Of a DNA stretch of 64,000 bases, positions 28,450 through 39,476 are shown piece after piece. Below the pieces are notes generated by a model that saw only the letters and a list, made by a program, of their open reading frames with translations, was not told the origin of the DNA and did not search any database. Each line of letters opens with the position of its first letter. Positions within the stretch are counted from its first letter, which is position 1. The DNA lies in assembly GCA_000934455.1 (NCBI GenBank), contig KN884538.1:31550-95549 (forward strand), written 5' to 3'. This DNA is from Apostichopus parvimensis (Eukaryota; Echinodermata; Holothuroidea; Aspidochirotida; Stichopodidae). The position numbers and the translations under genes were made by a program.

Positions 28450-31400
28450 GTGTAGCTTTCAATGAATAGTCCAGACTTTAAAGCTGAATATCTTGAAAAC
28501 TGGAACAGCTCACACAACATTACCAGTACTCAGCATGTTCTTCTCTTCTTAAATTGCAACATAACAAGACTCAGCTTGTAACTACAGTAGTAAAGTTAGT
28601 CACCCATTAATAATCATCATTTCTGCTTTCTACCTCAAGCATGAAGGATGAATATTTGCGAAAGGTCATGCAAACACGATGAGAGATATTATCGCAGAAA
28701 ATCTGCCCATGTCTTACTGCAAGCAGTCTACCATTTGATGCCAAAAAGTGAAATGAATTTCCTTGTTTCCAGTCCATACAAACCGTTTCCTGTAGCTGCT
28801 TTTAATACTGTATGTTCACTACACTGAGAACATTCTGTTCAAGCTTGCCAGGAAATGAAATCCCTCTGTGATTTTTAACATCTACAGATACTTCCTCCAA
28901 TTCAAAAAATATCTAATTAGATGATCGGAGTCTGAACGTGAACCTTCTCCATACATGGATATCCTACTCTCTGTTTCATATGCAAATTATTTCCTCTACA
29001 AATGTTAATTAGGTTCACAGGAAGGTATTGATTTCCTTCGGGGGGAAATGTTAAAAATATAATTTTAAACACTTTTTTTTTTCAGCCCGATATCATGTAC
29101 CGATTTTCAAAACCAACCTGCATTCAATAATATTGATTGGGTATTAACTGTATACGGTATATACTGCATATTGGCAAAATGTCAATCAAAGACCGTGATG
29201 ATCAAAATTAACACAACGTAGAACAAATTTCAAATAGCAGTTTTCCAAAAATTTACAAATTTGTCTTACTTGATAGAAAGCCAATTATACTGTATTGGTC
29301 ATAAAATCATCCCAATGGTACACCATATTGACATCATGCCATGGAAGGCTCTGTTTTACAATTTTTGTTAAAGTTTTGGATGAGTTAATGTCTGTTCATT
29401 TGCACACATGCTACAAACTACGGTTTTAGCTAGTTCCAAGGACATGTCAAAACTTACGGCATTACCATGAATGACTAACCAAAATTGGAAAGAGCTCTCC
29501 ACAAATTATCACAGCTACCGACACAAATCAATCGTTTATATTAATTTAGTGCAAAATAAGAGGATAATATTTAGTGTAATAACATATGGTACACATATAT
29601 CCTTTTCAACTGTAAATTTTCACTCACTTGTCTACCTCTTGCAATATATATTGATCATATGTACCTTTTGAGTATTCTGACAAACACTGTTGGAGAAAGA
29701 ACGGGTGATTTCTTTGACAGTATTCTTGATACTGGCACCACTACAGTATCTATTACGATGAAGTCTACAGTATGGGTATATAGTTAAAGAGTGGACGACA
29801 CCTGAAATTTACTTGGGTGAAAATCAAACTAGTCATAAGTACTATATCCTTTACTTTAAAGCCTCAATACCTGTTTGCTGATGAATTTCAAAAAACAAAC
29901 TAGATTCAATGTTTTCTGCTTCTTAATAATGCACTCTGACCAGGTGGGTTTAATGGAGAAAAGCTGTTGCAATCGAAGGAAAGAAATTTATTTGCCCTTT
30001 TCGTGGCACGAACGATTTACTGTAAAATCACTGCGACCGCCCATGTCAGCATGTTCATTACACAAATGTAAACAAAATAGTCTGCACATGAGGCCGATCA
30101 AGATTTTAAGACAGGCTAGCCACGAAACTGAAAGAAGTCCTAACGGTCGTAAACAAAACAGAGAGATTAGATTGGCTCATGATCCTTGCAAATTTAGATT
30201 GAAGTTTGTAGAATCTACAGAAGCATTAAAATATCTGGCAAATTTTATTTCCTCTTCTCACAGCTCTCTTCACACTTTTTTTCTCCACACCTTTCTGTCT
30301 TTGTCCTTCTCCAGTTTATTCCCTACCCCCATCCTTTAATCCTCTCTTTGTCCCTCCACTGTTTATCTCCTACCTCTCCTCTACCCCTGTTGGTTTCTTG
30401 CTTTCTTCTCTCCATCCCTTGTCTACTAATCCCCTTATATCCATCTCTTTGTGTTCACCATGCTCTGTCTGTATTCTGTGCATGTTTTTGTCCCTTCTGT
30501 TACTGTTACTTGTCATTCAGCCTCTGAAGAAGATCCTGCTAGGATCGAAACATCAGGCCAACTTACTTTGACACATTCTCTTACACAGGCTCTCTAGTGG
30601 ATAAGCAGTTTGCTAACAGTATTATTTGATTTTGAATTTTATTCATCTCAAAAGTTTTAACGACAGATAACTCAATGAAAATATTGAATATTGAATATGA
30701 AAATTGCATAGAACGGTGTCATTTTCACTGAGCTTTTAGTGCAGTAACCTTGAAAGGTCGAAATTTAAATTGGCAAACAAGTACTAAGACTTTAATGCAA
30801 AGTCTAATACTTTACCAATTACATTGAGAGAGGTTAACAAAGAATCACTTGCGAGGCATTTCTCTGTTCTTTACATTGCTCACAGAACAGGTGATACGAA
30901 AAGCTTCTGGATAACGTCGATCTGGGCCTACCGTAGCTCTGCGGATTTACATCACCGTCTGAAATCCATGTTTGTGAAAGACATATTGAGAGACTTCCTG
31001 CAGCTACACAGTTATGGTAAAATCATGAAATTTCCAATAAAGTGTGTCATAATAGGTACGGCATCCGCCCCTTTCTACAGCAGACTATAAACCATTTAGG
31101 TCACCTGTGTTTTTATTTCTATACAGCGTGTTGAACATTTAGAAGTGATTCTAATACGTGAACACGATTGTACCGAACACGAGCTTGTGATAATGTTTTT
31201 CTTGTTGCTGCTATGTTCCAAACGTTTAAACAAAAGGCAAAATAAAATAAAAATTCAATGTAAATTTTTCGTTGTTAATGTTTTACTGTACGTTGATAAC
31301 GTAATCACCAAGCCCTGACCTTACATTACTGTCAATGGGGAATTAATTCAAGCTCAAAGTTTGTATAGCATTATTGAAGGCTCTGAGCATTCCCTTACAA

Positions 31401-34400
31401 AGTACTTTATGGTTACCTATGTACAAAGCCTGCTATGTACATCTGAGAGCGTGGTGACCAATTGGCTAAGGCATCTGACTCGTGATCCAAGGATTGCTGA
31501 GTTCGATTCCTGCCTAGTCCACTACCTTGTGTCCTTGGGCAAGATGCTTTATCTCAATTGCCTCTCTCCACCCAGGTGCTAAATGGGTACCTGTGAGTAA
31601 ACTTGTCATTGGGCGCAGTATATAACTGCTGCTGAGTGGAGGGATTGTCTCTGGGACAGCTTATCATTGACCAGGGGTAATTTAACATCTGTAAAGCGCT
31701 TTTAGACCTATCGCTGGTATAGAGCGCTATATGAAAAGCAAATATATATTTGCACTGGTATCTAGCCATTTGCCCATTTTGCCATGCGATAGCCAACCAG
31801 ATCAATTACTCCCTGCTTATATACCTGAAGAATTTTGACAGGAAATGAACCCTAACATCTTGCCAATCTGTAAGTCATAGATTACAAATCTGATACCAAA
31901 AAACTAGAAATTGTGCTGGTTGTGTTCGATCCCACTATGCACGATATATAAGGAAGTAAAGTACCCGACGAAAATCGGCTTTAGGATATAGGATACCCAC
32001 ACACGATAAACAATTCACGACCCAGTTTGGAATTAATAAGGAAACCACCTTGTATGTTCTACAATATACTAGTTATCATAATAATAATCATACTAATATC
32101 CAGGATTTATAAAATGCAGACATATCCACCGATAACGGTACTCAGGACGCATGACTAAACTGCTAAAAGATAGACACCTATGACTGTTAAATCACACTAG
32201 GCTACTCAAACTCCTTGATTATACCAAAATCTAGATGTACTAATTTTGTATACTTTAAAGCAACTGCTACGGTATGAGCCGTGTTACAGGACTTACGTAT
32301 AATACCGTCCCAGTAGTGAGGGAAATAGTTCCGAGTTAGTGAGAAGGCAAAGAGATGAATGCAACAGTGAGAAAATAGTAATATTTTACCACAGTCAAAA
32401 CTACACAAAGGCAGCCTCTTTAATTAATGTCCCATAGAGTACAAACAGCACTTGGAATCGTCCAATATTTTATGAAATTCATCACCCTTTCGTTTCTTTC
32501 CTTTTATTTGTCTTTTGACGTTTTGACAAGGAGGAGAATACCGTAGATTGGAAAAATCACTTGAAAGAAAAATGTCACATCAAGTCAGAAGTGAAAGCCA
32601 AACTGAAACAAGTTCATTTCTTTTAACACTGCAGCGTGGCAAATGAACTGCAGGAAATCTTCTTCACACTCATGACATGTACAGTAGATAGTGTGGCTGC
32701 ACTGTGAAAAGTACGTAGAATGGCAAGCCTTTATTCAAACTAAATATGAGCACTATGGGGACTGTACTATATATAGTAGTATACAGTAGTAACTTGTATT
32801 TGTAGTTTTAGGGCTGGAGTACTGACCAGGGTTAATGAAAATTAATTATAATGAATTAAGGGGAAACCTCATCCACTGTTCGACATGCACAGTGATCAGG
32901 TCCATGTACGTGGTGGCCACTTCTCAATATTAACTGGCCGACCAGAGAGAAGAACCAAAGTAAGGTAACATCATATCATGTATGATCTACCAAGTACCAA
33001 GTTGGTTATAAATGCTTAGACAGATATTCAGGAATTGTAGGATTTTTAAATTTAACTAAACATCAACTGTTTTATCACATTTGTCTGAATTAAGAAAAAT
33101 TTGCTGTCTCTAAATATGCTCTAAATGCCAACAGTGTAATATATGTTTCTTTCAAAATTCCATACTAAAAAATACACTGACTTTAATGAACAAGAAAATG
33201 TCACTTTCGTATACAGTAGTTTTTTCTCAATTTTGTAATATCAAGGAAGTGGTTAGTATACAAATAATTAATGGTTATGAGTGCAATAGTTTAAAACAAT
33301 CTGTTGCATGAGTGCATTTTACATCCAATTATATCCAAATTTGAAGGTGTTGTATAATACGTTATAATGTTAATAATGAAGACAAATGGAATGACTTTTG
33401 TGAAAACATTTCTAACCACCGCTAAATATTCAAATCGGTGAGTATTGTACAGGGTATGAATCACTCTGCTAGGAGAAGTTCCTTTTAGGGATAGAAGACT
33501 TTGCTTCAAGAAAGGTAGAAACTGTATTATACAACAGTAGTAGGGTAGCAGAGTACAGCCAGAAGCCTATCCATGAACCTGCATGGTAGGCTGGCCTATT
33601 GTACATGCTTTAATTACACTGGGATATTTAGTTTTTTCAGCCAACTGTGCCTATGGTTATAACATGATATCGTTGCTCGTAATTTCCTCGAACAGAGAGG
33701 CTTGGGCAGTTGGAAGAAAAAAATTGAAATAATTTGTGTCAACCTTCTTACAGACAATTTCTATCATGACTTGCTTAACCAAGTGTTGATATGTTGCTAC
33801 GGTACAGTAGTATATATAAATACAGATGATGCTGTAATATTAGCAATATAACTGTTTGTTCCCTTTAAGTAAATATTGATCATTCATTAAAGTACTTAGA
33901 ACTTGACCTCGAATGGAGCAAAACGAAAGAAAAAGTCGAGTTGTGTTTTACATACATGTATATATACCATAGTACCATACTGTATGGAACCTCAATCCCA
34001 CAATTACATTGGGTGCCATACTATACCACTACTATCTAATATGGCATGTGGTGTGCCAAACGTGCGAAAAATTTACTCTAATACTCCATATACCATTACC
34101 ATACAGTATACCCATCTGAACATGACATGTAACCCCTTTGAAGTAATGTGACTGTGGCGACGACAAATGAGGAACCATAAGTGAACACTCTATATAAAGC
34201 TAACCAGAGACAACCCTGGTTACTGTTTAACTTACATGTAATATGCAAGTAACACATTGCACTGGAAGACTTATCCCCCAGTGTTACTACTGTAGCCGGT
34301 AGAAACTGTACTGTTACCGAATGTGACCTATGTTTGTACTACATACAGTACAGTAAGTAGCCTATGCTACTGTTCAAAGTGTTTACAATGCATATTAAGT

Positions 34401-36058
34401 ATCCATGGCAACGTGTTCTAGTAAGATTACAATAGTAATCAGTTGTAATTATTGTTGCCAAAACTACCATTATAGATGGCATCATATGAATACAGTCCAT
34501 GTTGTGCTTGCTTGCTATAAAAATGCACTTGAAATTTCAGATAGTAATACGTTAACTACATACTAGGGCTTTCTTTCTTGTATTTTTTTCAAAGAACAAG
34601 CTAAGCTATCATGTGATTTCTCAAACCTGGCAAACCTCACCACCAAGAGTTGGATAGTAATTCTGCTTGCCAATTTCGCATTGGGACCAACAGAGTAACA
34701 ATCATGGCCATTAGAATTGTATTGAACATTCCTTTAGGGGGGTCCAGTGCTTTTACAGTACGGTACTTACAGCAATGCACCTTGGGAATAAAATGGGCAA
34801 TTGAGCAATTACAGTAATACTGCCTGGAACATAAGCTCATTTTTGTTCAAAAATTTTCTGCAATAGATAGTAATGGAGTTGCAATATGTCAACTCAACAT
34901 TATTGCTACAACCGGCTTGCTTTTCCCCTACAAAGTTTGGACGAACGCTACCCATTTGTGTATGCAAGAAATGACCAATATTTTTACTTTTCAAATGCGT
35001 GTAAATAGTACAGCTCGCATCTTTCTGCATGTTTAGTCCCTCTACTCCCATTGTTTTCTCCCTTTCTATTCTCATGAGTAAAGATACATTGGAAATGATT
35101 ATAGAATACTAACAGGGCAGAGAAAAAATAATAATATTACAACTAGTGGTTTGCAATATTGACGAAGCTAGAGCAAAACTGTGTGTGCTATTGGACTACA
35201 TAAAAAAAATAGGAAATGATGAATACCACTCATATCTATTTTATCACATGAATAAAAAAATGTTTTGGCTTCATCTCAAATTGTTGAAAAGGCAATGCTC
35301 GCTGTCTGAAAATAAAAAGACTTTTTAACCAGACAGAAACCGAAATTAGATAACAGTACCCCCAGATGACATTATTTAATAATCATTTTGTCCCTTGAGT
35401 TGGCTGTGCAGTCCACGTGCAGTACTAAAAGTTACCACAGCCTTGGACTAGTTAGATATTGGAGAGAGCATTAGATGAATGGTTCCATACATCTGGTTGG
35501 GAAGAATGGGACAGTACAAGTTGAGTGAGTGAGTACCACCTAGTTTTTTTTCAATGAATCTGTAACCACCAGCACGTCAAACTTGTACTACCACGAACAA
35601 CCTTGACAGTAACTGCAGAATACATCAAAGACCACTAGGTCTACGTCGTAAGGAGCACACTGACTTGGAGTGGAAGACTTAACCCCCAGTGTTACTTACT
35701 AGGAGGCAGGCCTAAGCTAGGCCTGTAACAATCCTAAAGTTAAGCCTACTGATATTGTTACTTGTGTATGCAGTTCAATTTAGCTATAGGCCTAGCCTAG
35801 GTATGGCTTACGTGAGTCTAGCATTTTCGTTATTAATGTATCAAAGTATTAACAGAAGGTTACCTGATCTAATTTGAGTACCAGAAATGAGCCTCCACCA
35901 CCTGACTCTGTAATAATAGCAACGAATTTCGGGTTCGCAGCGCACATGTTATTTTCGGTACTAGCCCGACTAATTGGTATACTTTCGTATAGTTTGTCTC
36001 GTTTATAAGGCTGACCGAAAACATGCCTAAATTGACTTTTTCTCACAAAGTTCGACAT
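13773..36058 (-). CDS. CORO: Coronin (WD40 actin-regulating protein), 10 exons, 605 aa
   Basis: Exons in transcript order: 36058-35864, 27574-27322, 26760-26582, 25770-25654, 25098-24994, 23679-23473, 22610-22373, 20777-20701, 18753-18415 and 13880-13773. All are GT-AG with phases that join into 1818 bases. Coronins bind F-actin and Arp2/3 at the cell cortex. The N-terminus ([15 protein letters not shown]) is the coronin signature. WD repeats follow ([20 protein letters not shown] about 86-105, [23 protein letters not shown]). The C-terminal propeller segment has [25 protein letters not shown] and [11 protein letters not shown]. About 390-560 is a Ser/Pro/Ala/Lys-rich linker, much longer than in human coronin-1 (about 460 aa overall). 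About 560-603 is a leucine heptad coiled coil for oligomerisation. The protein runs through from exon 5 to exon 6 across the 975-base N gap, so no exon is missing there. Confidence 0.95.
14043..14475. mobile_element. MITE-like element with about 18-bp terminal inverted repeats
   Basis: The left end is AACAGAGGGCGCTGTCAT (14043-14060). The right end (14458-14475), reversed, is AACTGAGGGCGCTGTCAT, one mismatch in 18. The 433-base interior has no coding capacity. The flanks show no clear target duplication, so the superfamily is open. It sits in coronin intron 9. Confidence 0.6.
17655..17715. repeat. Short tandem repeat of AAAAAGTGTT units
   Basis: Units ending in AAGTGTT, at first about 13-14 bases apart and separated by A-runs, repeat four times. 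Simple minisatellite in coronin intron 9. Confidence 0.75.
18754..20700 (-). other. Coronin intron 8, with a Penelope-like 3' fragment
   Basis: Donor GTAAGT, acceptor CGACAG. It contains the fragment at 19436-19505 (listed). Otherwise no recognised structure. Confidence 0.8.
19436..19505 (+). mobile_element. Penelope-like element 3'-end fragment (partial hammerhead-like motif)
   Basis: Contains GATCCTGCTAGGATCGAAAC followed by ATCAGGC (about 19446-19472), and soon after AGCAGTTTTATAACTG. The same order is seen at 30.5 kb (GATCCTGCTAGGATCGAAAC, ATCAGGC, then AAGCAGTTTGCTAACAG). The CTGAAGA part is not present in this copy. Shared sequence with the other two copies shows it is dispersed; assignment to Penelope-like elements is from the known association of such motifs with that group. 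Confidence 0.45.
20778..22372 (-). other. Coronin intron 7
   Basis: Donor GTGAGT, acceptor CTGTAG. AT-rich, with a T-run at 22068-22082 and a G-run at 22105-22117. No repeats or exons recognised. Confidence 0.8.
22611..23472 (-). other. Coronin intron 6, with a LINE/SINE tail scrap
   Basis: Donor GTAAGT. The acceptor CGATAG follows a (CT)n tract, which appears on the + strand as the GA repeat at 22615-22632 and is an unusually simple polypyrimidine tract. The tail fragment at 22951-23025 is listed separately. Confidence 0.8.
22951..23025 (+). repeat. (TAA)n-linked dispersed repeat tail
   Basis: AATAATAATAATAG is followed by ATTCATAATGCGCGCATATC, TGCCCTGCGGT and GCTCAAGGCGC, then an A-run. 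A diverged relative with the same order (TAATAATAAT, ATTTATAAAATGCAGACATATC, ACTCAGGACGC) lies at about 32081-32150. This is the form of a retroposon 3' tail; the parent family is not identified. Confidence 0.5.
23680..24993 (-). other. Coronin intron 5, containing an assembly gap
   Basis: Bases 23765-24739 (975) are N. The flanking exons join as [14 protein letters not shown], matching the continuous coronin sequence VYLCGKGD, so the gap is intronic. Any ORF reading through the N run is an artefact. Confidence 0.9.
25099..27321 (-). other. Coronin introns 2 to 4 (exons 3 and 4 lie within)
   Basis: Introns 25099-25653, 25771-26581 and 26761-27321. The middle one carries a tRNA-Ser-like SINE (26073-26343). 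The last abuts a minisatellite overlapping exon 2 (27257-27349). A CA-rich stretch lies at 27211-27240. Nothing else is recognised. Confidence 0.8.
26073..26343 (-). mobile_element. tRNA-Ser-derived SINE
   Basis: On the - strand it begins GGTGCTGTGGCCGAGTGG (A-box, complement of 26325-26336) and has GGGTTCGATACCC (B-box, complement near 26261-26273), about 90 bases of tRNA-Ser(UGA)-like head including the long variable arm region. A non-tRNA body with AAGCCCTTACGGGCTT follows, then CCCACATTTGTGG and GCTTAAGCACC. The acceptor arm does not pair with a 3' CCACAGC, so it is not a working tRNA. The A- and B-boxes are intact, so pol III recognition is possible. Confidence 0.8.
27257..27349. repeat. 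Three tandem copies of a roughly 30-bp unit spanning the coronin exon 2 splice donor
   Basis: ACCATAGCTTAGCANGATAT-type units occupy 27257-27290 (more diverged), 27291-27319 and 27320-27349. The last copy is the 3' end of coronin exon 2 (exon ends at 27322). The other two lie in the intron. The middle copy keeps most of the sequence around the donor. Confidence 0.8.
28420..28449. repeat. (ATC)n microsatellite
   Basis: About ten uninterrupted ATC triplets in coronin intron 1. A short (GTT)n lies 120 bases upstream. Confidence 0.95.
30480..30625 (+). mobile_element. Penelope-like element 3'-end fragment
   Basis: Holds the fullest copy of the dispersed motif CCTCTGAAGAAGATCCTGCT continuing AGGATCGAAACATCAGGCC, then about 50 bases later GGATAAGCAGTTTGCTAACA. 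A pyrimidine-rich stretch precedes it. Other copies lie at 19.4 and 57.1 kb. Hammerhead-type motifs are known in Penelope-like retroelements; placing this repeat in that group is inference. Confidence 0.5.
30520..30558 (+). ncRNA. Hammerhead-ribozyme-like motif (minimal stem III)
   Basis: Reads GCCT (30520-30523), CTGAAGA (matches core CUGANGA), one extra A, GATCC-TGCTA-GGATC (5-bp helix II), GAAAC, then AUC and AGGC (30555-30558), which pairs with GCCT as a 4-bp helix I. The GAA-A..U-C layout would give a helix III of a single A-U pair. Small variants with near-absent stem III are reported from Penelope-like elements. The extra A between the core and helix II departs from consensus, so activity is uncertain. 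Confidence 0.4.
31447..31740 (+). mobile_element. tRNA-derived SINE with conserved central domain
   Basis: The head GCGTGGTGACCAATTGGCTA is followed by TCTGACTCGTGATCC and GAGTTCGATTCC (B-box, about 31499-31510). Next comes CCTTGGGCAAGATGCTTTAT and CAGGTGCTAAATGGGTACC, a central block shared by many marine invertebrate SINEs. The tail has GTAAAGCGCTTTTAGACC and AGAGCGCTATATGAAAA, a type of 3' end also found in LINEs. The anticodon loop suggests a tRNA-Thr-like parent, not certain. Target duplication not resolved. Confidence 0.8.
32081..32150 (+). repeat. Diverged (TAA)n-linked dispersed repeat tail
   Basis: TAATAATAAT, then ATTTATAAAATGCAGACATATC, ACGGTACTCAGGACGC. Same order as the copy at 22951-23025, with many differences. 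Confidence 0.4.
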
Positions 36059-36871
36059 GCTGGAAACTGAAGAATGGATTCAAACGAAGAGAGAACGGCG
36101 TCTACAGGCCTAAAGAAATGTCAATGCCTGAGAGTAAGTTCTTTCCGGGTAGGCGGGTCCACACTGACTAAAGAGTAGTAGTAATAGTATGAAGTGATAC
36201 GGTCTGTAATTCACGTTGTGCATTGTGTATACACAACGCTATGCAACCACATAAATTTCCGTGGACGCATCAGTACGAATGGGAGTATATGTTCCGTAGT
36301 CAGAAACAACATATCGAGCTTATATTATAAATTATTGAAAGTTTTAATTCAATTAAAATAGCTAAATAATCTCATAAATGTATTAAAAATATTATTTTCA
36401 ACTATTAAAATTTTATAATTTTATGAAAACAACATTGATTGAAGCATACGCAATTAAAGGAACATCATTCGTTAATGGATGCCACAGGTTTCAGTGTAGT
36501 TTTTGCATACTTCAATTTCTATGAGTTTTGTGATTCGAGAAAACAGCGACGTAACTAAAAGCATAACCATTGTAGAGCATGACATTGTCTCTATGATACA
36601 ACCCATCTACTGAAAACAAAGTGACCAATACTTCATAAGTTTTATATCTGATGCATTAAATACTGTGCTGTACCGTTTTCTGTAACATTTACTCCCGAGA
36701 CCCACCAAAATGAGAATTCAAACGAAATCCTTGTCTAATAAAGCCGAAAGCTCCGTACCCGGCGCGCTTCTATAGAGAGGCTTTGGTGAATGTACACGGA
36801 ATCTGTTTTGGGTGCGATCCCTTTTGTTGCACCGGGGCCCAGTTGACGTGCTTGCTGACTGAGAAACATCT

Positions 36872-37640
36872 CAAAACCTTTTACAGCTTCACCAGGACCC
36901 AACCGGGGCTTTGAACATTGGTTAACCTGCAGTTAATTTGTTAATTAGTTTATTGAAATTCAATTAAGCCGTTAATTAATTTGACTGTTAATCGGTTATA
37001 GAGAACCCGACTGAATTTGACATCCCAGTTTTTTCTTTCTGCGGACAATGTATTTTTTGGGCTCAGGTTATCATGAATAAAGCAACGATCAATTTGTTTC
37101 AATTGGAGAGTCGCATTTTCCCTATCACCATCTGACAGGGGCGTAGCGAAGGTTTTTTTGTTTTGGGTGTGTGTGTGTGTGTGGAGAATTTGATTTGCCG
37201 ACGGATCTGGAAGTGGTGACTGAGATGGGGGAGGGGTGTAAGGGGTGTCCCCCTCCCCTTTGGAAAATTTTTNNNNNNNNNNNNNNNNNNNNNNNNNNNN
37301 NNNNNNNNNNNNNNNNNNNNNNNNNNNNNNNNNNNNNNNNNNNNNNNNNNNNNNNNNNNNNNNNNNNNNNNNNNCAAAACCTTTTACAGCTTCACCAGGA
37401 CCCAACCGGGGCTTTGAACATTGGTTAACCTGCAGTTAATTTGTTAATTAGTTTATTGAAATTCAATTAAGCCGTTAATTATTTTGACTGTTAATCGGTT
37501 ATAGAGAACCCGACTGAATTTGACACCCTATAGTTTTTTCTTTCTGCGGACAATGTATTTTTAGGGCTCAGGTTATCATGAATAAAGCAACGATCAATTT
37601 GTTTCAATTGGAGAGTCGCATTTTCCCTATCACCATCTGA
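36872..37640. repeat. 265-bp direct duplication flanking an assembly gap
   Basis: 36872-37135 and 37375-37640 are nearly identical, starting CAAAACCTTTTACAGC and ending CACCATCTGA. Between them lie a G-rich repeat beginning AGGGGCGTAGCGAAGG (37137) and 102 N (37273-37374). The left copy continues into the GGCGTAGC repeat and the right copy into unique sequence. Confidence 0.9.
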
Positions 37641-38606
37641 GCTGTCAATAGCTACGCACGGTCATGTATATTTGTGTGTATCACCTATCCGCGAAGCTCA
37701 TTAGTCGTGTGCAAGTAAGTGGCGATCTCAACATGCATATGCACGCTTAGCGCGCATTATTAACAACTGCGGTATAAACGCAACGCAAACAGTCAAATGG
37801 CTATGGTCGATGGGCTCATTTCTACATGCTGGGCGTAATATCGTACATGGGCGGGTAATAAGGGTGAACCACCATTCACCTCGCGTGTGAGATCATCATT
37901 GACAGTAATCAAGGACCATGTAAGTGTCCATGGGTCACATATAGTCAGTAGCTACACTATATAGGGTGAAAAAAATATTTGTATATGTACATTGTTTAAA
38001 AGATAAGTGTTTCATGTTCATTGAGATAACCGTGATTGTTTATTTCCTGGAATACTTCTCTCATTGCAAAGTTCACTTCCTGAAGAATAATGTCCGCTGT
38101 ACAGCCTTGTATTTTCTTGGCGCCCTCGAACACTAAATCACCAGTGAAAGAAACAACTAGTACACAAGACGCAGAATTTTACTGAACTCGGCACTGCATG
38201 AACTTGAAGGGCATATTAAAATAGCTTCAATTTTCTTCAATTCATACATATTAATAGCTTCACTTCACACATTATCAAATTAAATTCACACGTCCCTTCT
38301 TGCCTCAATTCAAAGTTGTCCTTTCTATTAAATTTGTAGACACTTTCACTGTTTCATGTAAGTTGTACTCCGGCGCGCCCGAATAAATGCGGACCGCTTC
38401 AACTGAGCCTTTTTGAGTACGATGTCCACGAACATTGGCCTAATAGCCTGGGCAAGCGGAACAACCGCTTCTCTTATTGCCTGTATTGCTACCTGCTCTA
38501 TTTATACTCTATCATTTGCTTCTTTTATTTGTGTATCTGCCCGTTTTAAATCTTCTTTTCTTTATTCTTTGATTTTAACTACAATTCTTTTTATTTGTTT
38601 TTATAA

Positions 38607-38700
38607 CTGAGGGCCTCGGGGAAGATTAGCTCTGGCTAACCGAGTAACCCTGCACAATTAAATAAAGTTTATAACAAAATATAACAAAACATAATATTTA
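38607..38700 (+). mobile_element. LINE 3'-end fragment
   Basis: CTGAGGGCCTCGGGGAAGAT, then TAGCTCTGGCTAACCGAGTA and ACCCTGCACAATTAAATAAA, ending in an AT-rich tail (TATAACAAAATATAAC). A second copy lies reversed at 45735-45812. The block resembles LINE 3' UTR ends (CR1/L2-like) common in marine animals. The reverse-transcriptase region is not present. Confidence 0.5.
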
Positions 38701-39476
38701 AAGAAGTCACAATAAAAATATCGCATACTGTCTAGACACATAACGAGACGTGCGTAGAATCATTTCGTTGTCAGCAATTAATTACATCTATGGGTGTCAT
38801 CTGCAATAGCGCCCTCCTTTTGAAAGATTTATTGCGTAATAACCTGTATTTACAAGACCCGATCGCGATTTTTCTTTCTACAGTCTTGTCAGACAATGGT
38901 ACACACTCGACGTAGCATCATCACGATCATATTGCTACAGTCATGCAGTGTTTCGATATAACGGGAATAAATCTAGTTATTTGGTTTAGTTGACACTGGC
39001 TCTCTTGGGTGACTTTTCTTAATAAAAGATCTGTTAGTCAATGGGAGCTTTATTACCCAATCGTACCATATGCGCGCATTATCCATGCAGGAATTATTAT
39101 ATAAGGTATAGTTATTACCGCGCTCGTGACACATGTCATGTGAGTAACATTTATTGCAACGTTCAAACGGTCGGTATATAACCATATAGCCAGTATAAGG
39201 AAAAGGCGAAAAATTGAAACTTTGCTGTCCTTTCATCAACTGTAACATAAATGAATGAATGAATGTAGATCGATACTATTATGAGACAATGTCCATTGCC
39301 GGCGACAATTTTTCTGTACAACATTAAAAGTGATTAATGACTCACTCAATAATATTCACTTGGTGAAAGTGAAGCAAATTCATAGCAAGGGTTCTCACTA
39401 GATGACCAGCCAGCCATATCCGGCAGTGAAAGATTTCAATCCGGCCACGAATAGACAATTCGTTAGATACAGTCTT

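Larger units (their letters stand above)
27575..35863 (-). other. Coronin intron 1 (8.3 kb)
   Basis: Donor GTAACC, acceptor CTCCAG. It holds (GTT)n at 28285-28302, (ATC)n at 28420-28449, a Penelope-like 3' end (30480-30625), a tRNA-derived SINE (31447-31740), a (TAA)n-linked tail (32081-32150) and a pair of similar short inverted-repeat segments (34247-34290 and 35653-35700). The pyrimidine-rich stretch 30250-30480 adjoins the Penelope-like end. A 154-codon ORF at 29875-30339 has no family features. Confidence 0.8.

Noticed and set aside
29875-30339. 154-codon ORF on the + strand in coronin intron 1
   Set aside because: No motif or family resemblance; the C-terminal third is a translated pyrimidine-rich repeat (poly Ser/Phe/Leu). 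Judged chance or repeat-derived.
37171-37428. ORFs across the 37273-37374 gap
   Set aside because: They include N-derived X residues and G-rich repeat sequence.
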